Shown here: positions 44,867-52,911 of the stretch, piece after piece
Numbering within the stretch: the first letter of the stretch is position 1
Layout: each line of letters starts with the position of its first letter
Assembly (NCBI RefSeq): GCF_000348685.1
Contig: NZ_ANLA01000020.1
Coordinates: 1 to 64,000, forward strand
Source of the DNA: Xanthomarina gelatinilytica
GTDB lineage: Bacteria; Bacteroidota; Bacteroidia; Flavobacteriales; Flavobacteriaceae
Direction: 5' to 3'
Length of the DNA: 64,000 nucleotides
Notes under the pieces: model-generated
What the model saw: only the letters and a program-made list of their open reading frames with translations
The model's database searches: none
What the model was told of the DNA's origin: nothing
Program-made: the position numbers and the translations under genes

Positions 44867-47296
44867 TCAATCTGTGTTTTTAAAATTATAAAATAAGCCA
44901 CCTATAAGCAACAGAACAAAAATTATGGAACTAGCCAAAGCAATTCGGCTACCGGTTTTTACAACTTCTGGTTCAAATTTGAATTCTATTACGTGTTCTC
45001 CTGCCGGAACGTTCATCCCTCTCAACACATAATTTACACGCGAATATGGTGTTAATTGACCATCTACATAGGCATTCCAACCTTCTTTATAATATATTTC
45101 GGAAAACACTGCAAAGCCATCTACGGCACTTTTGGATTTGTATTTAATATAATTGGGCTCATATACTTCCACAGTAATGGTTGCTGTGGTATCAATCATG
45201 ATGTCGTCTTTCAAAAAAGAGGCATAACCATTTTCGGCCATCATTACCGCTTCTTTTTTAGTATCCAAGCTGTCCAGGGCCAAAATTTCTTCGTTTGCTG
45301 AATTTACCAGTTTAATGTTTTCCACAAACCAAGCATTGCCATTGGCATCCGGATTGGTATAGGGAAATGGATTTCCTTCTTCATCTTCAGCAATAATATA
45401 TTTGGTGTTCAACATGTTTAACACATTGATATTGTTTTTGGAAATATAAAAATCGTACAATTCATTATAACGTTTTAATTTGGCTGCATGATAACCCGTT
45501 AAAGAGTTGTAAAAATAGGAAGCTTTGGCTGGAGCTCTGGAAACTAAATCGTAAACCCTAAAATGTTCTGGGTCTTGCATAATGGCTTTATCAACCTCTG
45601 TAGCTTGATAAGGCTTATTCATTTTAATGGATGGCACAAAATCATCGTTGTTTACATAGCGTCTGTCCACGCCTACCAAATCAATTACTATCAACACAGC
45701 AAAAGCCATGATTACTTTTGTTTCTGAAAGTTTCTTTTTCAAAAACAAATAAATGGTTCCAGCAGAAAGCAACACCAAAACAAGGGTTCTTAAGGTGTCT
45801 TCCGTAAAAAAGGTTTTCCTGTCAGCAATTAGTGCATCCATGAATTGTTGACCGAAATTCTGACGATAATAACCATCACTTCCTCCTACAAAATTGAAAA
45901 GGGAGGATTTAAACAACAGGAATACCACAGCCAAACCAGCCGTTATAATTATTGTAAATTTTAAAGCTTTTAACTTTTCTTCGTCTTTATTAAAATCATT
46001 GAATAACCTTACTAGTCCAAAGATGGCCAAAACTGGAATACACAACTCCAAAATAACTTGAATGGAACTTACTGCTCTAAATTTATTGTAAAGTGGCACA
46101 TAATCTATAAAAAAGTCTGTTATAAATTTAAAAGGCTGACTGTCTCCATAAGACAATATCAAGGACATCAAACTGCCACCAACCAGCCACCATTTTAAAC
46201 GGCCTTTTACCAAAAAAAGGGCAAAAACAAAAAGGAAAATCACCACAGCTCCAATATAAGCTGGAGCTTCCACTATGGTTTGATCTCCCCAATATGTTGG
46301 TGTTTGTTTGGCATATTCCCTGGCTTCCAAAGGAGGCACTCCTTGTTTTAAAAAGAATTGATAGGACTCAGAATCTTTACCCACATCTTCATGGCTCCCT
46401 CCTCCCATAAACCTTGGAATAAAAAGGTTAAAAGTTTCCAAAATACCATAACTATATTCTGTAATATAATCTCTATCCAATCCAGAAGTCACTTCTTTTG
46501 GGGAACCATCTGGATTAATGGTTAACTCACTCTGACCCCTAGTACTTTCCTTGGCATATTCCTGTGTTGCCAAAAACCCTGTAGCATTCAAACCAACAGC
46601 TAAAACCACTGCAAACACCAAAATTCCAACAGATTTAAAATAGTGAGGTAATTCCTGTTTTTTATAAGCATCTATAATATAGGCTATCCCTAACACAAGC
46701 ACCAACAACATTAAATAATAGGTCATTTGTGGATGATTGGCTACCAGTTCCAGTGCCAAAGCCAGTGTAGTAAGCAAAAAGCCAATGATATAATGTTTCC
46801 TAAAAGTCAATAAAATACCACTTAATACCAACGGCATATAAGCAATGGCATGTGCTTTACTGTTATGGCCAACACCAAGAATAATAATAAGGTAGGTGGA
46901 AAACCCAAAAGCTAGTGCGCCAAGTGCAGCTAGTTTTAAATCTACTTTTAAAACCAATAATAAAATATAAAAACCAATAAAATAAAGAAAAAGATAATCG
47001 GCTGGTCTTGGCAAAAACCTCAAGGCGAGGTCAAGTTTTTTAATATAATTATTGGGATATTGGGCACCTAATTGGTAAGTTGGCATGCCACCAAAAGCAC
47101 TGTTGGTCCAATACGTTTCCTCTCCAGTTGCTTGTTTAAAGTCTTTTTGCTGTTTGGACATACCAATATAATGGACAATGTCGCTTTGAAAAATAGATTT
47201 TCCTTGAAGTACAGGACTGAAATAAGCTAAAGAAATAATTACAAACCCTAATAAAATAAGGATGTGAGGAAAACATTTTTTAATTGAAATAGGCAT
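44867..47296 (-). CDS. YfhO family membrane protein
   Basis: An 809-residue inner-membrane protein: GT-C-like membrane half with about 13 helices, and a periplasmic C-terminal beta domain (about 600-780) before a last helix. IFQSDIVHYIGMSKQQKDF has the acidic site of the first loop; FGGMPTYQLGAQYPNN and YNSLTGYHAAKLKRY are typical of YfhO. Bacillus YfhO is needed for glycosylation of lipoteichoic acid. Its role in flavobacteria is unknown, but the neighbouring glycosyltransferase and flippase fit a glycan function. It starts 29 bp after DUF4834. Confidence 0.9.
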   Translation of the reverse strand: MPISIKKCFPHILILLGFVIISLAYFSPVLQGKSIFQSDIVHYIGMSKQQKDFKQATGEETYWTNSAFGGMPTYQLGAQYPNNYIKKLDLALRFLPRPADYLFLYFIGFYILLLVLKVDLKLAALGALAFGFSTYLIIILGVGHNSKAHAIAYMPLVLSGILLTFRKHYIIGFLLTTLALALELVANHPQMTYYLMLLVLVLGIAYIIDAYKKQELPHYFKSVGILVFAVVLAVGLNATGFLATQEYAKESTRGQSELTINPDGSPKEVTSGLDRDYITEYSYGILETFNLFIPRFMGGGSHEDVGKDSESYQFFLKQGVPPLEAREYAKQTPTYWGDQTIVEAPAYIGAVVIFLFVFALFLVKGRLKWWLVGGSLMSLILSYGDSQPFKFITDFFIDYVPLYNKFRAVSSIQVILELCIPVLAIFGLVRLFNDFNKDEEKLKALKFTIIITAGLAVVFLLFKSSLFNFVGGSDGYYRQNFGQQFMDALIADRKTFFTEDTLRTLVLVLLSAGTIYLFLKKKLSETKVIMAFAVLIVIDLVGVDRRYVNNDDFVPSIKMNKPYQATEVDKAIMQDPEHFRVYDLVSRAPAKASYFYNSLTGYHAAKLKRYNELYDFYISKNNINVLNMLNTKYIIAEDEEGNPFPYTNPDANGNAWFVENIKLVNSANEEILALDSLDTKKEAVMMAENGYASFLKDDIMIDTTATITVEVYEPNYIKYKSKSAVDGFAVFSEIYYKEGWNAYVDGQLTPYSRVNYVLRGMNVPAGEHVIEFKFEPEVVKTGSRIALASSIIFVLLLIGGLFYNFKNTD

Positions 47297-47325
47297 GAAA
47301 TATGGTTAAACTATGAAAGCGAAAA

Positions 47326-47604
47326 TTAATCAATTTCTTCGTAATCTACATATTCTCCTACGTTTTTATTTGAAGTTGTGCGTTGAGGTGCTTTATCTAT
47401 AGTCACTTCACCTTCTTTAGGTCGCTCTTTTTTAGGTTGCTGGTATTGCCCAAACTGACCACCAAAACGCTCTTCAGCTTTTTTGGTAACATATTTAATC
47501 AACAAAGGCGCAAACAGTCTAGAAAGTATTTTTATGCCATAATAAATTAATAGAATAATTAAAATAACCCTTAAAACGCCTGTTATAGATGCATACTGTA
47601 GCAT
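47326..47604 (-). CDS. DUF4834 small membrane protein
   Basis: A 92-residue protein, MLQYASITGVLRVILIILLI, with one membrane helix, then a basic/Gln-rich stretch (GGQFGQYQQPKKERPKEGE) and an acidic end VGEYVDYEEID, the DUF4834 signature. Start at 47604 because a -7 element TATTTTTG ends 15 bp upstream; the longer frame to 47637 would begin upstream of that element. First gene of the polysaccharide-type operon. Confidence 0.8.
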   Translation of the reverse strand: MLQYASITGVLRVILIILLIYYGIKILSRLFAPLLIKYVTKKAEERFGGQFGQYQQPKKERPKEGEVTIDKAPQRTTSNKNVGEYVDYEEID

Positions 47605-47619
47605 AAATATAATTTTACA

Positions 47620-47627
47620 CAAAAATA
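47620..47627 (-). promoter_or_regulatory. -7 element of the DUF4834-YfhO-GT4-flippase operon
   Basis: On the minus strand reads TATTTTTG; it ends 15 bp before the ATG at 47604. A plus-strand TATATTTG at 47692-47699 may drive the divergent gene at 47796 with a leader of about 90 nt. Confidence 0.5.
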
Positions 47628-47795
47628 CAAATCTCACATTTTAAAAACCGAAATAAATACTTAAAAAAAATATAAAATCTATATATTTGATTCAAACTAA
47701 ACCAAACCCAAGCTGTGTGGCTTGCAAATTCCGTAACAAACTAACCAACAGTGCGTTATGGATTTATGATTCCAAATCAACAAAATCTATAAGAT

Positions 47796-48782
47796 ATGAC
47801 ATCTTTAAAAACTTATGTATTTTTAATGGTTTTTGCCTTCACTTTAAATGGATATTCGCAATATACCGAAGTGATTAACTCAAACAGACCTGGTGTTTCA
47901 CAAAGTGCTTTTTCGGTTGGTACAAACGTTGTTCAATTTGAGGCTGGACCATATATGCTAAACGAAAAACACCAATTATTGGATAGAGAGGACAAAAGTT
48001 TTGGAGCAGATTTTGCTGTAAGATACGGATTGTTGTGGCCACAATTGGAATTGAACCTGGAAGGCACGTTTCAATCAACCAAAAGAAGTTATACCAATAC
48101 AGTTCCCAACGAAGACAGTTTCAGTAATTTTAAAAATCTGACTTTGGGTGCCAAATATTTAGTGTACGACCCTTTTAAAAATTCTGAAGAAGAAAAACCA
48201 AACTTATACAGCTGGAAAGCCAACCATAGCTTTAAATGGAAATATTTAATTCCCGCTGTTGCTGTTTATGTAGGAGCCAATTATGACACAGCCGACAACC
48301 CATTTACTGCTTCAGGAGTTGAAGGGTTTAGCCCTAAAATCATGGTTTCAACCCAAAACAATTTTTCTGGTGGTTGGGTATTTGTCATGAATTTTATTAA
48401 AGATCGTATTGGCACAGACCAATCAGATTTTTCATTTATACTTACCTTAACCAAATCTGTAACCGACCAATTAGCTGTTTTTGCAGAATCTGAAAACATA
48501 AGCAGTGATTTTTATGCAGATAACTTAATTCGTTTTGGTGGTGCCTATTTATGGACCAGAAATTTACAGGTTGATGCAGCTGCCACCTTTAACACCAAAG
48601 ACACACCATCTGTATTTGGAGTCGCCTTGGGAGCTTCCTATCGTTTGGATTTTCATAAAGACAAAGAAGAAGATGATGGCACTTCTGCTGAAGATGAACT
48701 TGAAAGAAGGGAAAACAAAGCTCGTGGCGAGAAAAAAAACAAACGTAAAAAAGAAGAAATAGATTTTGATTCAGATAATTAA
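47796..48782 (+). CDS. Outer-membrane beta-barrel transporter-like protein
   Basis: A 328-residue exported protein with a signal peptide (1-21, ending NGYSQ), then the sequence VINSNRPGVSQSAFSVGTNV and alternating aromatic strands typical of the phenol-degradation MetA-like porin family. It ends in a long charged tail (about 285-328: DKEEDDGTSAEDELERRENK and more), unusual for a barrel, which normally ends in a terminal aromatic strand. Substrate unknown. The acetyltransferase-like gene follows after 18 bp. Confidence 0.78.
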   Translation: MTSLKTYVFLMVFAFTLNGYSQYTEVINSNRPGVSQSAFSVGTNVVQFEAGPYMLNEKHQLLDREDKSFGADFAVRYGLLWPQLELNLEGTFQSTKRSYTNTVPNEDSFSNFKNLTLGAKYLVYDPFKNSEEEKPNLYSWKANHSFKWKYLIPAVAVYVGANYDTADNPFTASGVEGFSPKIMVSTQNNFSGGWVFVMNFIKDRIGTDQSDFSFILTLTKSVTDQLAVFAESENISSDFYADNLIRFGGAYLWTRNLQVDAAATFNTKDTPSVFGVALGASYRLDFHKDKEEDDGTSAEDELERRENKARGEKKNKRKKEEIDFDSDN

Positions 48783-48800
48783 TTTGATGTTTTAACACCT

Positions 48801-49919
48801 ATGATTACACTAAAAGAAGTAAAAAACAAAAAGGAGTTAAAAGCATTTGTAACCTTTCCTTTTCAATTATACAAAAACTCCAAATACTGGGTTCCTCCTA
48901 TTATTTCAGATGAAGTGGCAACGCTAAGTGCGGATAAAAATCCAGCTTTCTTGCATGCTGATGCCCATTTTTTCCTTGCCTATAAAGACAACAACTTAGT
49001 TGGCCGTGTGGCTGCCATTGTAAATTGGACTGAAATCAATGAACAAAATGTAAAAAAAATGCGTTTTGGTTGGTTTGATACCATTGATAATTTGGAGGTC
49101 TCCAAAACATTATTGGATAAAGTGGTAGAAATTGGAAAATCCCATCAATTGGAATTTGTTGAAGGTCCCGTCGGTTTTTCAAATTTAGACAAAAATGGAG
49201 CTTTAACCTATGGGTTTGATCATATAGGAACCATGGCAACCTGGTACAATCATCCTTATTATATCACACATTTTGAACAGCTAGGCTATTTACCTGAAAA
49301 AGAATATATAGAAAGTAAATTTCTTTTTAAAAACATTCCCGTGGAACGCTTTACAAGGGTAAACGAGATTATTACCAAACGTTTTAAACTTAGACCAAGC
49401 AAATTTACCAAAACAAAAGAGATTGTTCCACATATAGACAGCATGTTCGATTTGTTCAATAAATCCTATTCCAAACTCTCTACTTTTGTTCCTGTTTCTG
49501 ATGCACAAAGGGATTATTTCAAACAGAAATTTATCAATTTTATCAATCCGGAATACATTAAATTTGTTTTTGATGAAAACGACAATATGGTCGCATTTTC
49601 CATAGTGTTGCCATCCTTTTCAGAAGCCTTGCAGGAAGTAAATGGCAAACTGTTTCCTTTTGGTTTTTTAAAATTGTTAAAAGCCAAAAAGAACAGCAAA
49701 ACCGTATTGTTTTACCTAATTGGTGTTGAGCCACATTACCAAAACAAAGGTGTTACTGCCATAATTTTTAAAGAATTTTATGAGACTTTAAAAAAGAATC
49801 GCATAGAGACTTGTATCCGGTTGCCAGAGTTAGCCAATAATTTGGCATCGCAACAAATATGGAAGGATTTTGATTGTGAAATTATTAAGAGACGAAAAAC
49901 CTTTAAAAAGGAGTTGTAG
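48801..49919 (+). CDS. GNAT-like acetyltransferase family protein
   Basis: A 372-residue soluble protein. The N-terminal half (HADAHFFLAYKDNNLVGRVA) and the C-terminal half (YLIGVEPHYQNKGVTAIIFKE, a Q/R-x-x-G-x-A/V acetyl-CoA loop variant) look like two GNAT-type halves. I recall closely similar flavobacterial proteins labelled as N-acetyltransferase or, without basis, GTP cyclohydrolase. Substrate unknown. It starts 18 bp after the porin-like gene, so the two are likely cotranscribed. Confidence 0.75.
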   Translation: MITLKEVKNKKELKAFVTFPFQLYKNSKYWVPPIISDEVATLSADKNPAFLHADAHFFLAYKDNNLVGRVAAIVNWTEINEQNVKKMRFGWFDTIDNLEVSKTLLDKVVEIGKSHQLEFVEGPVGFSNLDKNGALTYGFDHIGTMATWYNHPYYITHFEQLGYLPEKEYIESKFLFKNIPVERFTRVNEIITKRFKLRPSKFTKTKEIVPHIDSMFDLFNKSYSKLSTFVPVSDAQRDYFKQKFINFINPEYIKFVFDENDNMVAFSIVLPSFSEALQEVNGKLFPFGFLKLLKAKKNSKTVLFYLIGVEPHYQNKGVTAIIFKEFYETLKKNRIETCIRLPELANNLASQQIWKDFDCEIIKRRKTFKKEL

Positions 49920-49947
49920 TCTTGAAATCGATTTTTTAAATTTTATT

Positions 49948-50310
49948 ATGAAAAACCTAAAACTCATCTGTTTACTTATCTTATTAGGTGTTTATACATC
50001 ATGTAGTAACGATGATGATGACAATGACATTTTAATTGGAACATATACAGAAACTTCACCTGTTAATGGTCGTACTCAATTAAGATTTGAATTAGGCAAG
50101 ATCGTTATTAAATCTGAACCTGGACATGTAAGTCAGACTAAGTTTTTTTATGAATTGAAAGACAATACCATAAAACTTACGCCAATAAGTAATAGTATGT
50201 ATTCTAGTGAACTTGAATTTTATATTATTGATGAATCAAAATTTGAAATTCAAAATCTTCATGCCCATATTCCAGAAGCACCAACATCCTATATGACATT
50301 TGAAAAGTAA
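49948..50310 (+). CDS. Small lipoprotein of unknown function
   Basis: A 120-residue protein with a lipoprotein signal ending YTSC, followed by an acidic stretch SNDDDDND (the Asp/Glu-after-Cys pattern seen in surface-directed flavobacterial lipoproteins). A compact lipocalin-like beta domain then follows (GTYTETSPVNGRTQLRFELG). The frame is open upstream to 49870 inside the acetyltransferase gene, but the start at 49948 puts the signal peptide first. No family recognised. Confidence 0.7.
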   Translation: MKNLKLICLLILLGVYTSCSNDDDDNDILIGTYTETSPVNGRTQLRFELGKIVIKSEPGHVSQTKFFYELKDNTIKLTPISNSMYSSELEFYIIDESKFEIQNLHAHIPEAPTSYMTFEK

Positions 50311-50350
50311 CATATGTGCTTATAGTATTATGAAAACATATTCAATAAAA

Positions 50351-50380
50351 AAATCCGATAGCAAAAACACTATCGGATTT
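50351..50380. terminator. Bidirectional terminator
   Basis: 11-bp stem AAATCCGATAG/CTATCGGATTT with an 8-nt loop. It separates the convergent lipoprotein and alpha-oxoamine synthase genes. Confidence 0.88.
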
Positions 50381-50402
50381 TATATATAAACAGTTAGATA
50401 TT

Positions 50403-51662
50403 CTATTTGTCCATGGCAGCAGCTACAGAAGCAGACAGCCTTTTATAGGTACCATTTTCCAAACGTTCCCTAATGCCATCAAAAGCATCCAAGGTTTCGT
50501 TTACGTCTTCCAAGGTATGAGTTGCAGTAGGAATTAAACGCAGTAAAATCAATCCTTTTGGTATTACAGGATATACTACAATAGAACAGAAAATACCATA
50601 ATTTTCTCTTAAATCCCTTACCAAAGCCATAGCTTCAGGAATGCTTCCTTTTAAGTAAACAGGTGTTACGCAACTTTGTGTGGTCCCAATATCAAAACCT
50701 CTTTTCTTTAAACCAGATTGAAGTGCATTGGTGTTTTCCCAAAGTTTATTTTTAAGTTCTGGCATGGTTTTAAGCATTTCCAAACGCTTTAAAGCTCCTA
50801 CTACCAATTGCATTTGCAAGGATTTTGCAAACATTTGCGAACGCAAGTTATATTTTAAAAAGTCAATAATTTCTTTATCGGCAGCAATAAAAGCTCCTGT
50901 ACTTGCCAAGGATTTTGCAAAAGTGGCAAAGTATACATCAATACCATCTTGAACGCCTTGTTCCTCACCTGCTCCAGCGCCTGTTTTACCTAGGGTTCCA
51001 AAACCATGGGCATCGTCCACTAAAAACCTGAAGTTGAATTTCTTTTTAAGTTCAACTATTTCTTTTAAGCGTCCTTGCTCACCACGCATCCCAAACACAC
51101 CTTCGGAAATCACTAAAATCCCACCACCAGTTTGTTCAGCCATTTTAGTGGCTCTTTCAAGGTTTTTTTCTAAACTTTCAATATCGTTGTGCTTATAGGT
51201 AAAGCGTTTTCCCATATGCAAACGCACACCATCTATAATGCAGGCATGAGCATCTACATCGTAAACAATTATATCGTCTTTTGCAACCAAGGCATCAATA
51301 GTGGAAACCATTCCTTGGTAACCAAAATTTAATAAATAGGCTGCTTCCTTGTTTACAAAAGCTGCCAATTCATTTTGTAATTTTTCATGTAAATCTGTAT
51401 GTCCAGACATCATTCTAGCTCCCATTGGATAGGCAGAACCATAAGCTACAGCAGCTTCTGCATCTGTTTTTCGAACTTCAGGATGATTTGCTAAACCTAA
51501 GTAATCATTGATGCTCCAAGTAATGACATCTTTTCCTTGAAACTTCATTCTGTTTGAGATTTGACCTTCCAGTTTAGGAAACACAAAGTAGCCTTCTGCT
51601 TGTGATGCCCATTTTCCAAGTGGTCCTTTATCTCTATAAATTTTATCGAATAAGTCTTTCAT
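50403..51662 (-). CDS. Alpha-oxoamine synthase, serine palmitoyltransferase-like (possible cysteate acyltransferase)
   Basis: A 419-residue PLP enzyme that condenses an amino acid with an acyl thioester. Landmarks: YGSAYPMGARMMSGHT, LNFGYQGMVSTIDAL, DDAHGFGTLG (D216, H219) and PLP lysine K250 in FATFAKSLASTGAF. Family members are serine palmitoyltransferase, KBL, BioF and the cysteate-using enzyme of sulfonolipid (capnine) synthesis in Bacteroidetes. The gene lies next to a cysteine-synthase-like gene, so cysteate as amino-acid substrate is an attractive inference. Substrate identity is not shown by sequence alone. It has its own promoter (51691-51698). Confidence 0.85.
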   Translation of the reverse strand: MKDLFDKIYRDKGPLGKWASQAEGYFVFPKLEGQISNRMKFQGKDVITWSINDYLGLANHPEVRKTDAEAAVAYGSAYPMGARMMSGHTDLHEKLQNELAAFVNKEAAYLLNFGYQGMVSTIDALVAKDDIIVYDVDAHACIIDGVRLHMGKRFTYKHNDIESLEKNLERATKMAEQTGGGILVISEGVFGMRGEQGRLKEIVELKKKFNFRFLVDDAHGFGTLGKTGAGAGEEQGVQDGIDVYFATFAKSLASTGAFIAADKEIIDFLKYNLRSQMFAKSLQMQLVVGALKRLEMLKTMPELKNKLWENTNALQSGLKKRGFDIGTTQSCVTPVYLKGSIPEAMALVRDLRENYGIFCSIVVYPVIPKGLILLRLIPTATHTLEDVNETLDAFDGIRERLENGTYKRLSASVAAAMDK

Positions 51663-51690
51663 ATAAGCTATTAATCATGATTTAATGGCG

Positions 51691-51698
51691 CAAAATTA
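51691..51698 (-). promoter_or_regulatory. -7 element of the oxoamine synthase gene
   Basis: Minus strand reads TAATTTTG, 28 bp upstream of the ATG at 51662. No clear -33. Confidence 0.45.
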
Positions 51699-51750
51699 GA
51701 TATTTAAATGCTTAATACATAATCTTTTTTCACACTATTATTAACAAAAA

Positions 51751-51774
51751 CATGTTACTTAATTCAGTAACATG
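51751..51774 (-). terminator. Terminator after the cysteine-synthase-like gene
   Basis: 9-bp stem CATGTTACT/AGTAACATG with a 6-nt loop. On the minus strand a TTTTTGTT tract follows. It separates this gene from the oxoamine synthase gene, so they are neighbours but probably separate transcripts. Confidence 0.75.
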
Positions 51775-51787
51775 CTTTAAATGGTAG

Positions 51788-52834
51788 TTATTTAATATAT
51801 TGTATACTTTGAGCTGTTTCTTCCTGCTCATGTTGACTATCAAAAAAGCCTTGTTCATTCATCCAGGAATCGCTGTATATTTTACTCATATAACGTGAGC
51901 CATGGTCAGGAAATACAACCACAACATTGGAGTTCTCATTAAATGTGCCTTCTTCGTTTAGCTGTTTTAGAGCTTGCATGGCTGCTCCTGAAGTATAACC
52001 TACAAACAAACCTTCGGTTTTGGCTATCTCTCTGGCTGTATGGGCACTTTCTTCGTCTGTAACTTTTATGAATTGATCTATAATATCAAAATCTGTAGCA
52101 GTAGGAATTAGATTTTTTCCCAGACCTTCAATTCTGTAAGGATAAATCTCTTTTTCATCAAACTCATGGGTTTCATGATATTTTTTTATGACAGATCCAT
52201 AAGCATCCACACCAATAACCTGAACATCTTTATTTTGTTCTTTTAAGTATTTTGCAATGCCGGAAATTGTTCCTCCTGTTCCACTACAAGCTACCAAATG
52301 GGTAATTTTACCTTCAGTTTGGTTCCAGATCTCTGGTCCTGTAGTATGGTAATGGGCATCTATATTCAATTCATTGAAATATTGATTGATGTAAACAGAA
52401 CCTTCTGTTTCCCTATGTAAGCGTTTGGCAACCTCGTAATACGATCTTGGATCGTCTGCAGAGACATGAGCTGGGCACACATATACTTGGGCTCCCATGG
52501 TTTTAAGCATGTCTATCTTATCTGCCGAAGATTTAGAACTTACGGCAAGAATACATTTATATCCTTTAATGACGCTAACCATAGCGATACTGAAACCAGT
52601 GTTTCCGGAAGTTGTTTCAATAATGGTGTCTCCAGGTTTTAAAATCCCTTTTCTTTCTGCTTCTTCAATGATATAAAGAGCTATCCTGTCTTTTGAAGAG
52701 TGTCCTGGATTGAAAGATTCTATTTTAGCAAAATAGTTTCCTTTTAAAGAAGAGGTGATTTTATTTAGTTTAATTAGAGGCGTGTTGCCTACCAATTCTA
52801 AAACATTATTAAAAACTTGTTTATTTTTTTTCAT
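51788..52834 (-). CDS. PLP-dependent cysteine synthase family protein (cystathionine beta-synthase-like core)
   Basis: A 348-residue fold-type II PLP enzyme. PLP lysine K48 lies in [16 protein letters not shown] and SGTGGT bind the cofactor phosphate and substrate. The overall pattern follows the catalytic core of cystathionine beta-synthase, without the C-terminal CBS domains. The usual NPGGSVKDR loop is altered to NPGHSSKDR and EPTSGNTG to ETTSGNTG, so the beta-replacement substrates may differ from those of ordinary cysteine synthase. Beta-replacement of O-phosphoserine or serine with sulfide or sulfite (giving cysteine or cysteate) is the likely chemistry. Confidence 0.85.
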   Translation of the reverse strand: MKKNKQVFNNVLELVGNTPLIKLNKITSSLKGNYFAKIESFNPGHSSKDRIALYIIEEAERKGILKPGDTIIETTSGNTGFSIAMVSVIKGYKCILAVSSKSSADKIDMLKTMGAQVYVCPAHVSADDPRSYYEVAKRLHRETEGSVYINQYFNELNIDAHYHTTGPEIWNQTEGKITHLVACSGTGGTISGIAKYLKEQNKDVQVIGVDAYGSVIKKYHETHEFDEKEIYPYRIEGLGKNLIPTATDFDIIDQFIKVTDEESAHTAREIAKTEGLFVGYTSGAAMQALKQLNEEGTFNENSNVVVVFPDHGSRYMSKIYSDSWMNEQGFFDSQHEQEETAQSIQYIK

Positions 52835-52881
52835 ACATGTTATTTTTTGGCAACTAAATATTAAAGCAACCTAAAACCTTG

Positions 52882-52911
52882 CAAAAATACATATTTTTTT
52901 TAACTAACAAG
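52882..52911 (-). promoter_or_regulatory. Promoter of the cysteine-synthase-like gene
   Basis: Minus strand: CTTG (52911-52908), 18-bp spacer, -7 TATTTTTG (52889-52882). The ATG at 52834 is 47 bp further. It overlaps the end of the S9 peptidase gene. Confidence 0.6.

Noticed and set aside
49870-49947. Longer start for the small lipoprotein, overlapping the acetyltransferase gene
   Set aside because: It would put 26 residues ahead of a clear lipoprotein signal.
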